From assembly GCA_018857735.1 (NCBI GenBank), contig JABMCL010002130.1, forward strand, positions 1,152,501 through 1,216,500: a DNA stretch of 64,000 bases. The letters run 5' to 3'. Under the pieces are notes generated by a model that searched no databases, had not been told where the DNA came from, and saw only the letters and a program-made list of their open reading frames with translations. Position numbers and translations under genes: made by a program. Source of the DNA: Alviniconcha marisindica. Taxonomy: Eukaryota > Mollusca > Gastropoda > Provannidae. Shown one piece after another: positions 53,731 through 64,000 of the stretch (its first letter is position 1; each line of letters opens with the position of its first letter).

Positions 53731-53990
53731 AAAGGTCAAAGTAATGAAAGATCGGAACTGCCTATAAAGTACGATTTGGAGCAAAGAGTCGTTCGAAGAG
53801 TCGTGTACGCATAGTACGGCCCATACCACCCACAAACTTCAACAAAAGTGGAGAGTCGTCAGGGTGGTCCTGTTTTAGTCAGCATGTAATCACGATGGAA
53901 AATGGGCAGATAAGCACGATAGAAAATGGGCAGATAAGCACGGCCTGAAAAGAAGGATGGTCTGCCGTCAGTTGTTTTTATTTAGGGATG
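53731..53990. other. Unassigned sequence
   Basis: Small direct repeat AAAATGGGCAGATAAGCACG at 53,897 and 53,922. No gene recognised. Confidence 0.35.
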
Positions 53991-53991
53991 C

Positions 53992-53994
<3 letters not shown>

Positions 53995-54039
<45 letters not shown>

Positions 54040-54042
54040 TGT

Positions 54043-54126
<84 letters not shown>
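53995..54126 (+). repeat. (GA)n then (GT)n microsatellite
   Basis: About 20 GA units and 42 GT units. Confidence 0.97.
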
Positions 54127-54128
<2 letters not shown>

Positions 54129-54748
54129 GACTGCGCGTGCAAAGTTCGAACATCCTTCAAAAAGTACGTGAAGTAAACTGAAATAGTGTCAGATACGTTT
54201 AGTTGACAGGATCCTCGCTACAAACGTTACATTTAAAAGAATAAGTCACAAATGACGAGAAATGTACCTTTTGTAATGCACACAATCAAAACAAACAAAC
54301 AAAAACAAAACAAAACAAAACTATCTTTTGGTCAATGTTTAAACATTTGTGAATGAAAAGTGTATAAATGTGAAAATAAGAAATTGAAAGAAGACTGAAC
54401 TGTTTAGTAATGCAAAAGACTTTGAATCAAATCAAATCTTTGACTTTATTATATTGTTTGCAAATTTATATATATATATATATATAAACGCCCACTTTTT
54501 TTATGTATTTCAAAACTGACAACAAAGCATAAAACAGAAGAATATTTATCATAATTATGTCAACATGGAGCATGCCTCATTCCAGTCAGAATGGCTTTGT
54601 TATAGGTCCTTTGTTCAGAACGATGATTAAATTTGTTTGTATGACCATATCTATATCCTCACATCATATTTACATAGTTACGGATGCCAATTAACATGTG
54701 ATACTCCGGTGCTCTTACATCAAGTGCCACGACTGCTATGTATATCTG
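54127..54748. other. AT-rich unassigned sequence
   Basis: Contains (AAAC)n at 54,290-54,320 and (TA)n at 54,468-54,486. No gene recognised. Confidence 0.35.
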
Positions 54749-54756
54749 CGCCGCCG

Positions 54757-54791
<35 letters not shown>
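54749..54791 (+). repeat. Poly-C tract
   Basis: About 38 C with no interruption. Confidence 0.97.
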
Positions 54792-54794
<3 letters not shown>

Positions 54795-55239
54795 TCCCCA
54801 GTGTTTCTTGCGATCCGGCCCTATGGATCGTGAGCTTATTTTAGAAATGATCTGTTCAGCTTTGTCCAGATTGGCTGCAGACAGATCGAACACCGGTAGT
54901 ACAAGGGGAGCAATAAAAATAATCCATGGTTGTAAGTGACTTAATTAGGTCCTTGTCGTTTTCGGTCTATTACGACATATCAGACTGCGCTGACCTGAAT
55001 AAATCATTGACGCTTTCGTCAAGCTTGGTTGGCGTCCAAAGTGACTTCCGGCGAATCGAGTGGTCCCAGTAACAAGGAGCAGAGAAGCACTTTGAGCGCT
55101 AAATTGCTAGTGGAGTCATTTGCGCTGAAAATACTCCATAATTATGATCGATTGACACACATTGTAGAATGTTGGCTCTCATCTGGCTATGACTGACTGA
55201 AGTTGCCCTGACAACAGAAGCAGAGCAGCACACGCACGG

Positions 55240-55800
55240 CCTATAGTCCTTTGTGCTGCAAATACCAAGAGTCGGATGCAGTCTGAAACACGCACGGCCT
55301 ATAGTCATTTGTGCTGAAAACACCAAGAGTCGGATACAGTCTGAAACACGCACGGCCTATAGACATTTGTGCTGAAAACACCAAGAGTCGGATGCAGTCT
55401 GAAACAAGCACGGCCTATAGTCATTTGTGCTGAAAATACCAAGAGTCGGATGCAGTCTGAAACACGCAGGCCTATAGTAATTTGTGCTAAAAACACCAAG
55501 AGTCGGATGCAGTCTGAAACACGGGACGGCCTACAGTCATTTGTGCTGAAAACACCAAGAGTCAGTCTGAAACACGCACGGCCTATAGTCATTTGTGCTG
55601 AAAACACCAAAAGAGTCTGCGGATGCAGTCTGAAAAAACACTGCACGAGGCCTATAGTCATTTGTGCTGAAAACACCAAGAGTCGGATGCAGTCTGAAAC
55701 ACGCAAGGCCTATAGTCATTTGTGCTGAAAACACCAAGATTGGGATGCAGTCTGAAACATGCATGACCTATTTAGTCATTTGTGCTGAAAACACCAAACG
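55240..55800 (+). repeat. 58-bp minisatellite, about 9 units
   Basis: Units contain CGGCCTATAGTCATTTGTGC, TGAAAACACCAAGAGTCGGA and TGCAGTCTGAAACACGCA. Length varies through small deletions. Confidence 0.95.
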
Positions 55801-56017
55801 TCGCACACACTGAAACACATACGGTGCTGTTCATGCGGCGGAACATTTTGAGGTTGAATGACAGCCGTATTGACTGCAAGTGATCGACACGACAATCGCT
55901 TTTCAAGCATCTTGGTTCAGCAACTGCATTGCTAGTCAGCAGTAATGTTGCAAGCACAACAGGCTTGGGGAAAAGCTTTAACGTGGTGGTCCTAGCACGA
56001 AACAGTTCCCAACAAAC

Positions 56018-56062
56018 AGCGCTCTCTCTCTCTCTCTCCCCCCCCCCCCCCCCCCCCCCCCC
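56018..56062 (+). repeat. (CT)n and poly-C tract
   Basis: Nine CT units then about 25 C. Confidence 0.95.
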
Positions 56063-56063
56063 C

Positions 56064-56165
56064 TTGTGATTTTTGTTTATTCATCTATAGTTTAACAATG
56101 ACTAATTGTTAGGCAGGTTTCACTCAACCTAAGCTACAGTCCTTGAAAAATGTATTCGAGTTCGA

Positions 56166-56169
<4 letters not shown>
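56064..56169 (+). mobile_element. 3' end of the (TC)n-associated retroelement, plus strand
   Basis: ACTAATTGTTAGGCAGGTTT, CAACCTAAGCTACAGTCCTT and ATTCGAGTTCGAGCG precede (CT)n. Homologous to the minus-strand sequence at 7,622-7,760, which is also followed by (TC)n. Only about 105 bases are present, so the copy is severely 5'-truncated. Confidence 0.7.

Positions 56170-56227
<58 letters not shown>
56170..56227 (+). repeat. (CT)n microsatellite
   Basis: About 29 CT units directly after the retroelement end. Confidence 0.97.
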
Positions 56228-56231
<4 letters not shown>

Positions 56232-56559
56232 ATTCCTGTCCCCTTTCTAGCATTTTCATTTTTATCATTTTTGTCATACACACTTCAACAACAAAACAAA
56301 AAAGCTGAGATTCTCTTTTCCAAATTCCTTGTGGTTACAATCCCCGCATGTACCCTTTATCACCTTACCAGTACCTCTTTGATGCCTCGCAAGCACCACC
56401 TATTATCTTACCAGTATCTCTTTAGCATTTTACCAGTACCTCTTTGATGCCTTTCCTGTACCTCTTCAGAGACGCAGCCTTAGCCTTTTCCCTGCAGAAG
56501 GGTTTGTGCTGCAGGTTCTGATTCTTTCAAAGACGTCTCAAAAAGAACTTCAACGAGTC

Positions 56560-56795
56560 AAAATGGTTCATCTGGAGACGTTTGCTCCACACGAGTCAGA
56601 ATGGTTCATCTGGAGACGTTTGCTCCACAAGAGTCAGAATGGTTCATCTGGAGACGTTTGCTCCACACGGGTCAGAATGGTTCATCTGGAGACGTCTGCT
56701 CCACACGAGTCAGAATGGTTCATCTGGAGACGTCTGCTCCACACGAGTCAGAATGGTTCATCTGGAGACGTCTGCTCCACACGAGAATGCACGAA
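56560..56795 (+). repeat. 38-bp minisatellite, about 6 units
   Basis: Units contain GAGTCAGAATGGTTCATCTG and GAGACGT(T/C)TGCTCCACAC. Confidence 0.95.
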
Positions 56796-56867
56796 AAGTC
56801 AGAATTCAAGCAAGATGCCGTGTAACATCCTTGACGTCATCTGCGAGGAAAGCGTTCAGCAGCATTA

Positions 56868-56985
56868 CTCACTGACACTGGTCTGACATGAGCTCATCAG
56901 AATACTCACTGACACTGGTCTGACATGAACTCATCGGCATACTGATTGACACTGGTCCGACATGAACTCGTTAGCATTCCCGACC
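56868..56985 (+). repeat. About 50-bp tandem repeat, 3 units
   Basis: Units contain ACTGACACTGGTCTGACATG and A(G/A)CTCATC, increasingly diverged. Confidence 0.85.
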
Positions 56986-57177
56986 AAACAGCCTGCTGTC
57001 CTTTGTGCTTGCCTGCCTCGGTGGTCCCTTGTTTGATCTGCGGCTGCGTAATTATTGTTTGTCCAAGCCAGCTCGTCGCCTTGTTAACCACGCTTCTGCA
57101 TTTTGTCGTGAGGACGTAACCCTGATGTGCACGTGAAAAATCAAGTCTGCAGACTACTTTAAAGGCACTATAGCAGT

Positions 57178-57370
<193 letters not shown>

Positions 57371-57655
57371 ATGTCTTATGCTTGCTGTTTTATACATTTG
57401 TTTTACTCACTTTTTTTCTTCTTCCCGAAGTGACGACACCGATAATGATGATTACGACGATGACCACGAGACTGTAACCACTAAGAAAGGGGAAGATGAA
57501 GATGGTAATGATATTTTGTGATTTTTGCCCACATGTTTTCCTCTCAACAACGTAAACTCAACACATATACACACACACCCCTTCCCCACTGATCCATCCC
57601 CACCAATCTGAACCTACCAAAGGAGATTCTTTCTTCTGGTTACCGCTGCACCTTC
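57371..57655. other. Unassigned sequence with GATGA-rich stretch
   Basis: A short acidic-coding stretch (57,430-57,520, GATGATGATTACGACGATGA type) has no splice signals or family match that I can support. Confidence 0.3.
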
Positions 57656-57659
57656 ACTT

Positions 57660-58572
57660 CAAGGAGTCACGGCGACAGCTGAGGGAACGGGGATACAGCT
57701 GAGGGAACGGGGAGTCACGGCGACAGCTGAGGGAACGGGGAGTCACGGCGACAGCCGAGGGAACGGGGATACAGCTGAGGGAACGGGGAGTCACGGCGAC
57801 AGCTGAGGGAACGGGGAGTCACGGCGACAGCTGAGGGAACGAGGAGTCACGGCGACAGCTGAGGGAACGAGGAGTCACGGCGACAGCTGAGGGAACGAGG
57901 AGTCACGGCGACAGCTGAGGGAACGAGGAGTCACGGCGACAGCTGAGGGAACGAGGAGTCACGGCGACAGCCGAGGGAACGAGGAGTCACGGCGACAGCT
58001 GAGGGAACGAGGATACAGCTGAGGGAACGGGGAGTCACGGCGACAGCTGAGGGAACGGGGAGTCACGGCGACAGCTGAGGGAACGGGGAGTCACGGCGAC
58101 AGCTGAGGGAACGGGGAGTCACGGCGACAGCTGAGGGAACGAGGAGTCACGGCGACAGCTGAGGGAACGAGGAGTCACGGCGACAGCCGAGGGAACGAGG
58201 AGTCACGGCGACAGCCGAGGGAACGAGGAGTCACGGCGACAGCCGAGGGAACGAGGAGTCACGGCGACAGCCGAGGGAACGAGGAGTCACGGCGACAGCC
58301 GAGGGAACGAGGAGTCACGGCGACAGCTGAGGGAACGAGGAGTCACGGCGACAGCTGAGGGAACGACCGGGACGGAACGGATACAGCTGAGGGAACGGGG
58401 AGTCACGGCGACAGCTGAGGGAACGAGGAGTCACGGCGACAGCTGAGGGAACGAGGAGTCACGGCGACAGTTGAGGGAACGAGGAGTCACGGCGACAGCT
58501 GAGGGAACGAGGAGTCACGGCGACAGCTGAGGGAACGAGGAGTCACGGCGACAGCTGAGGGAACGAGGAAGG
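57660..58572 (+). repeat. 28-bp minisatellite, about 32 units
   Basis: Units contain GAGTCACGGCGACAGCTGAG and GGAACGAG (or GGAACGGG). Shortened units lacking TCACGGCGAC are interspersed. GCCGAG variants are clustered in runs, as expected from local unit duplication. Confidence 0.97.
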
Positions 58573-58910
58573 TGAAAGCATTCATTCGATGTGCGGATCC
58601 GAGTCTAGGGCTGCAGTGTTGGAGTAAAGACTGTTACCGGTTGGTGCTAAAAGCGACTGCCTGCACGGTGAACGGGCGGGCCGCAGAACGGGCAACTGTT
58701 CACCCTCACCTCTGTTTGTCTGGTTTCATACAGAGCATTTGTTAAAGCCCACATCTAAAGCGAGATTTTTGTTCTTGGTTTCCAAACGACAACATGAAAA
58801 ACAATGTAGCATAAGCAGGACATCACCCACACACGTATTGGAAAAGCCAACTTAAGAAGGAAAATGACATCAACATGTGCGATATGTTTCGTAATGTACA
58901 AAGGCGCTTG
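58573..58910. other. Unassigned sequence
   Basis: Ordinary complexity; no gene recognised. Confidence 0.3.
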
Positions 58911-58914
58911 CACG

Positions 58915-58957
58915 CACGCGCGCGCGCGCACCACACACACACACCACACACACACAC

Positions 58958-58994
<37 letters not shown>

Positions 58995-59190
58995 GCACGC
59001 ACACGAACATACATGTACACACACACGCGCGTGGACACACACACATACGCGCGCGCACGCACACTCACGCGCGCAAACATACATACACACGCACACTTCA
59101 AAATGCACATACACTCATACGAACACTCATACACACTCATGCACATACTCATGTCCACGTACATGCACAGGAACACACACACACACACAC
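58915..59190 (+). repeat. CA/GC-rich microsatellite complex
   Basis: CA runs with GCGCGC islands and ACACTCATACGAAC type interruptions. Confidence 0.95.
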
Positions 59191-59444
59191 ACACACTGGA
59201 AGAATCATAATCAAATGCATTATTACGAACTAAGACTGTAGTTCTCTATTCTTTTACCCGGTGTACATTTAGAGTCCACAAGGCGGGAGGCATGTGCGTC
59301 GCTACAGAAAGAATACTGGTTCCTTGTTACTTTCATCAAATATTTATTTCCCATTTTCCCCACGAGGACAAGGTAACATTTCTCCGCAAAGCAAGAAGAT
59401 ATTTCGTCTTTTCGGTGGTAACCGAAATCATATGTGTTTTTTGG

Positions 59445-59490
59445 AAGCGCTTTGTCACCACCGCCTTTTAGTTCCTTGTCACCACCACCT
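59445..59490 (+). repeat. 24-bp minisatellite, left part (2 units)
   Basis: GCTTTGTCACCACCGCCTTT TAG and TTCCTTGTCACCACCACCTT TT precede the SINE. The array continues at 59,970 after it. Confidence 0.85.
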
Positions 59491-59970
59491 TTTGACATTG
59501 ACATTGATAATCGCCTATGTAGCGCTGTTCTCCGCTCTCTTGAGCATACTCATTGCGCTCGCATGTGGTTCTACATGAGTGACTAGCTTTATAGCACGTT
59601 TTTCTTTTTAATATCCACTGAAGTGGTGTACTTACAGCGCTGGCATGGCTGGTGCCACATGAAACTGCAGCCGTCTCGGCGCAAGTTCTGTGTACAACAT
59701 ACAACCATCTCCATGTCACCTCATGCAAAGCCACATACGTAAGGTGTATGTGTGTTTAGCTGTAACCTGCCACCTGCACTTTTGGCAGAATGACCGGGAT
59801 CTTTTACGTGCTACTGTGGTAACACGGGGGTGGAACGGATACCGAAATAAGAGTCAGCACAGAAAGTCGACCCTGAAGAAGAAAATTCTCCCGCCGTTCC
59901 TGCATCGATTCGAACCCGCGACCTTTAAATCACGAGTCCGGCGCTCTAACCACTGAGCTATCCCCGCCCT
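59485..59970 (-). mobile_element. tRNA-headed SINE, full-length copy 3 (minus strand), inserted in the 24-bp array
   Basis: On the minus strand: GGGATAGCTCAGTGGTTAGA, GCGCCGGACTCGTGATTT, GGTTCGAATCGATGC, then GCGGGAGAATTTTCTTCTTC, then the middle segment CATTCTGCCAAAAGTGCAGG / TGGCAGGTTACAGCTAAACA, then ATGTGGCACCAGCCATGCCA. It ends GCGCTACATAGGCGATTATC and AATGTCAATGTC. The same organisation as copy 2. The 24-bp minisatellite lies directly on both sides (CCTTTT on the left, CCTTTAG on the right). Confidence 0.92.
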
Positions 59971-60445
59971 TTAGCGCCTTGTCACCACCACCTTTAGCGT
60001 CTTGTCACCACCACCTTTTAGCTCCTTGTCACCACCACCTTTAGCTCCTTGTCACCACCACCTTTTAGCTCCTTGTCACCACCACTTTTAGTGCCTTGTC
60101 ACCACTACCTTTAGCGCCTTGTCACCACCACAATTTAGCTCCTTGTCACCACCACCTTTTAGCTCCTTGTCACCACCACCTTTTAGCGCCTTGTCACCAC
60201 CACCTTTTAGCTCCTTGTCACCACCACCTTTTAGCTCCTTGTCACCACCACCTTTAGCTCCTTGTCACCACCACCTTTTAGCTCCTTGTCACCACCACCT
60301 TTTAGCTCCTTAGATCACCACCACCTTTTAGCTCCTTGTCACCACCACCTTTAGCTCCTAATCACCACCACCTTTTAGCTCCTTGTCACCACCACCTTTA
60401 GCTCCTAATCACCACCACCTTTTAGCTCCTTGTCACCACCACCTC
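59970..60445 (+). repeat. 24-bp minisatellite, right part, about 20 units
   Basis: Units are TAGCTCCTTGTCACCACCAC plus CTTT, with GCGCC and GTGCC variants. Confidence 0.95.
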
Positions 60446-60489
60446 CTCTTCTCCACCATCTTCGCCTCATGCCGTAGACACAGCTGAGC

Positions 60490-60788
60490 GTGGCTGTACG
60501 AGTGGAGACTGAGTCCTATAGGCTGTACGAGTGGAGGCTGAGTGCTACAGGCTGTACGAGTGGAGGCTGAGTGCTACAGGCTGTACGAGTGGAGGCTGAG
60601 TGCTACAGGCTGTACGAGTGGAGACTGAGCCCTACAGGCTGTACGAGTGGAGGCTGAGCGCTACAGGCTGTACGAGTGGAGACTGAGTCCTACAGGCTGT
60701 ACGAGTGGAGGCTGAGTGCTACAGGCTGTACGAGTGGAGGCTGAGTGCTACAGGCTGTACGAGTGGAGGCTGAGTCCTACAGGCTGTG
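60490..60788 (+). repeat. 29-bp minisatellite, about 10 units
   Basis: Units are GGCTGTACGAGTGGAGGCTG plus AGTGCTACA (variants GAGACTGAG, TCCTACA). Confidence 0.95.
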
Positions 60789-61220
60789 CTTGCTTGCGGC
60801 AAGACAACCTTTTTGTTCAACGTGATTTCTGCAATGAAAGTCATATGAGATCTTTTCAATCTCTCTCCTCCCAACGCTCATAAAACCCCAGGTATTGTCT
60901 CGTGAGGTGCGCATAAATGATCAGCCGACTTGTGAGACAAGGCTGCTGTGTAGCGCCATTTCCTGGCGCTGTATCTGCCTTGGTTTGACTTGCAATCGGT
61001 CTTGTTGTCAATACATGTCTCTTTTTCTGTCGGTCTTTTCGCGCTGTTCTTCGCTAGGTCGGGAAAGCGCAACCAAAACAAATAAATAAGAAGAACGAAA
61101 GTTTCTCGTAGGCGGAGTAGGTCGCACATGTGACATTTGTTTAAGAGTTGGATGTTACGTGGGTGAAAAGACAGACTCAAATTGGTGTCGTTTGAGATCA
61201 TTAATATTTTGTTAATTGCT
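60789..61220. other. Unassigned sequence
   Basis: No gene recognised. One minus-strand frame of 107 codons has no known domain. Confidence 0.3.
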
Positions 61221-61224
61221 GTAT

Positions 61225-61256
61225 GAGTGGACGAGCGGAGACTGGTGTGCGCATGT

Positions 61257-61327
<71 letters not shown>

Positions 61328-61440
61328 TGTTCGATAGGCGATAATGGTAATTAAAGCTACAATAATTAAGGGTTTGTTTGCTGAAATGTATGTTAATGTG
61401 GTTTTTGTGATAAGATTGCTTTAGAACACAGTGCAACTGT
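61225..61440 (+). repeat. Dispersed repeat with internal (GT)n, uninterrupted copy
   Basis: GAGTGGACGAGCGGAGACTG, GTGTGCGCATG, (GT)n with one TTG interruption, TTCGATAGGCGATAATGGTA, GAAATGTATGTTAATGTGGT. Its left part matches 12,765-12,790 and its right part 19,085-19,170, so this copy shows the element without the LINE. Confidence 0.7.
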
Positions 61441-61714
61441 CACAATTCGTTGCGATGCACTTGGTTCATTGGAAAACGTACTATCAAGTCACGTGATTTG
61501 CTCAGCGATGACAGAAAACAAAATGAATGATTTGGAGCCGCCAGACGTGGAACGCGTGGTGTGTTTCGTCTCTGTGTGTGCTGACTGGCGAATCGCAGTG
61601 TGTCGCTCAACTCGCCACGTGCGGTTCATTACAGAGCCACCGGTCCCCGGTCGGTTTTGTACAGACAATCAAGATGGAGTTAACGATTGCATTAGAGGCT
61701 TTGAAAAAGAAGTG

Positions 61715-61812
61715 ATAGTGTGTAAAGCCCTGGACAGAAGTGCGGTACGACAGTGTATAAAGCCTTGGACAGAAGAGCGGTGCGACAGTGTATAAAGCCT
61801 TGGACAGAAGAG
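61715..61812 (+). repeat. 32-bp tandem repeat, 3 units
   Basis: Units contain GTGTATAAAGCCTTGGACAG and AAGAGCGGTGCGACA. Confidence 0.9.
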
Positions 61813-62227
61813 CTCTACATCATAGTTCAGGAGCTGTGTGAGAGTCGAGGTGGCCGTCCTGAGCTGTCCATCCTAACGAGCCTTCTGGTTTCCGTGGACG
61901 TAAAGAATTATTGCACCGTGCTTCGGCATTGGTCACAACTTGTCCCTAATATGTCAACTGACATCTGAGGACATTAAGCAACACTTCACCACCACGCTCT
62001 TACAGACAGACGGTGTCGCAGAGCACATAAATATAAATATGGGTCCGGGACCGTTCCGTGCCAGGCTTTGCGCCCGTCCCGAGCTTTCTTCGGAGAAACC
62101 GAGGTCTCCCGTGGGAAATACGCATGCAGAACGATCACACATGGCACTTAGAAGATCCTTTGTCCCTGTCAGAGTTAAGTGGATTATGGAAACACTAAAA
62201 TAAGCCAGCATGCACTAAGAACAACAA
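61813..62227. other. Unassigned sequence
   Basis: A plus-strand frame at 61,940-62,203 has no recognised domain. Confidence 0.3.
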
Positions 62228-62290
62228 TGTGAAGCGCAGTGGGTATTCTCCGGAGAATGGCGCTATATAAATGTGATTACTGTTATAAAA
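62228..62290 (+). mobile_element. SINE-type 3' tail fragment
   Basis: GAAGCGCAGTGGGTATTCTC, GGAGAATGGCGCTATATAAA and TGTGATTACTGTTAT correspond to the tails of the SINE copies (GCGCAGTGAGTCT, GAATAGCGCTGTATAAAAG). Head and body are not visible. Confidence 0.55.
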
Positions 62291-62398
62291 GCGAAAAGTT
62301 GTGACTGAAATTTTCAATTAAGCTATCACTTTGAAAATGAAGCGAGCAATTCTCATATTATTTCAAATAGACTAGGTGTGTCGATTTATGTCGCTATG

Positions 62399-62401
<3 letters not shown>

Positions 62402-62462
<61 letters not shown>
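62402..62462 (+). repeat. (CA)n microsatellite
   Basis: About 30 CA units. Confidence 0.97.
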
Positions 62463-62465
<3 letters not shown>

Positions 62466-62539
62466 TGCTGATCAAACAGTCTGTTTTGCTTCCGATACCT
62501 CCACAGTCTGTTGTGGACTGTGACGTATGGCAGATATCG

Positions 62540-63245
62540 TTGACTGTTCAGTCTGACTGTTAGGGCTCGTGATGTCTGGTGGACATAGGTGTCTGCCCAC
62601 TATGACTGTTTGGGTCTGTGATGTGTACTGGGTGTTTGGCTCCTCAGTCTGACTGTTTGGTCTGTGATGTGGGCTGGGTGTTTGGCTTATGATAGTTTGA
62701 TGTCTGACTGTTTTGATCTGTGGTGCGTGGTGGTTCGCCGATTCATTAATCTGTCTGCTTTGACTGATTGTGGCAGTTGGCTGATTAAACTGACTTTTTT
62801 GACTGATTGCGATGGCTGGCTGGCTGGCTGATTAAACTGACTGTTTTGACCAATGGGGTGGCTGGCTGATTAATCTGTTTTGACTGATGGGGTGGCTGGC
62901 TGATTAATCTGACTGTTTTGACTGATTGTGATAGCTGGCTGATTAATCTGACTGTTTTGACTGATGGGGTGGCTGGCTGATTAATCTGACTGTTTTGACT
63001 GATGGGGTGGCTGGCTGATTAATCTGACTGTTTTGACTGATGGGGTGGCTGGCTGATTAATCTGACTGTTTTGACTGATGGGGTGGCTGGCTGATTAAAC
63101 TGACTGTTTTGACTGATGGGGTGGCTGGCTGATTAATCTGACTGTTTTGACTGATGGGGTGGCTGGCTGATTAATCTGACTGTTTTGACAGATTGTGGTG
63201 TGTAATGGCTAGATCATCAACCCGACTGTTTTGACTGACTGTGAT
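62540..63245 (+). repeat. Minisatellite of about 38 bp, about 16 units
   Basis: Units contain TGACTGATGGGGTGGCTGGC and TGATTAATCTGACTGTTT. The first 200 bases are very degenerate (TGTTTGGTCTGTGATGTG), the middle is almost perfect. Confidence 0.95.
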
Positions 63246-64000
63246 TACGCGATGGACATTTGGCTGATCAATTTGTTTACGTAAACAAGTGCACAATCTA
63301 ACCTAATATTATTCACTAAAAACTGTTCTCAACCATTTCAAATTCATTCTGCCGACATTTGCAGATAGCAGGAGATGAAAGCATGCAGTTAAAACACTGA
63401 CAACGTCAGGCAAAGACACTGAACCAATCGTAACCGTGGATTTATCGGGGGCTGACTCTCTGTCCAGGGTGGAGGGCCGGAAGACAGGCTATATACATGC
63501 CCCAGCCTCCTGTGCGTAATCCAACAACAGGAAGTAACTAATCAGCAATCCTGATCAATACAGTTGCTATGCAATCACAGCAAATCGGAACAGGATAGGA
63601 TGGAGCGCTTTTGGCATGGCATGTAATTCCCACCGTTTGTCCATACTCCTCACAGGGACGGACGCGCAGCTAGTTTTCGCGATACAACAAGTGTTGTGCG
63701 TCTGAGACGCCATTAGTTTTGATGAAATTTTGATGAGGAATGATCGTGTCTGGTTTGTTGACGGCTCGTGACGCTCGCTAGCTAACTCCTCGTCGATTAA
63801 TTGCCTCTGTGCTCGCGTGAAGCGCGTGACCCAGTTTGCAGTCATAATTGCTATTACCTCGATCCCCAGAGACCCGCGATTGTCACGATTGTCACGTAAC
63901 GCAAAGCCAGACGAGACAAACATCTGCAATACGATACAATCCAACAAAACACAATGCCCTTTACATTATAAATACGACGCTGATTTATTGATTTTTTACG
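63246..64000. other. Unassigned sequence at the right edge
   Basis: One minus-strand frame (63,567-63,947) is not repeat-derived and could be an exon, but no domain or convincing splice pair was found. The last 50 bases (AATCCAACAAAACACAATGC, GACGCTGATTTATTGATT) resemble the dispersed repeat at 40,605. Confidence 0.25.

Noticed and set aside
63567..63947. 126-codon minus-strand frame at the right edge
   Set aside because: Not repeat-derived, but no family, start context or splice pair could be supported.

Overview
This is a window of animal nuclear DNA, most likely from a lophotrochozoan and probably a gastropod or other mollusc. The evidence is split genes with GT-AG introns, a beta-1,3-glucanase/glucan-binding-type GH16 gene, several different non-LTR retrotransposons, a tRNA-headed SINE, and very long CA/GT, CT/GA and TA microsatellites. 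The species cannot be fixed from the sequence. There are no operons, no bacterial-type genes and no functional RNA genes that I can support. Most long open frames are read-through of tandem repeats (poly-TH, VC, SL, RE and similar) and are not genes.

Host genes are few. (1) Bases 420-3660 (+) hold the last three exons of a GH16 gene, with a 2 kb intron filled by a 19-bp minisatellite. (2) Bases 31,520-32,050 (-) hold one clean exon of an unrecognised Ser/His-rich protein with an LPSY motif. A decayed copy of its 3' edge lies in the following intron. (3) Around 48,841-48,940 (-) is a weaker candidate: an exon with signal-peptide character that ends at a GTAAGT donor, from which a 1.7 kb 35-bp minisatellite expands.

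The rest is mobile and satellite DNA. A near full-length, decayed two-ORF LINE lies at about 12,835-18,985 between two (TC)n tracts; its ORF1 carries a minisatellite-expanded QPETAPR heptad array. A 5'-truncated LINE is at 25,835-28,165. A decayed Tx1/L1-like LINE is at 43,250-45,410. LINE fragments lie at 4,345-4,600, 7,622-7,760 (-), 11,285-11,497 (-), 45,515-45,720 (-) and 56,064-56,169. SINE copies are at about 887-1,235, 40,093-40,586 and 59,485-59,970 (-). At least twenty unrelated minisatellites (units 13-68 bp) fill much of the remaining space.

Three observations stand out. First, two elements (8,960-9,644 with a palindrome array running to about 9,860, and 40,886-42,482) have inverted ends made of repeated TTTTGTC half-sites and enclose CA/GT or GA microsatellites; they look like an undescribed foldback family. 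Second, three retroelement insertions each interrupt a minisatellite array that resumes on the far side. Third, the 35-bp intronic minisatellite at 47,165-48,845 repeats a splice-donor-like and an acceptor-like sequence in nearly every unit.
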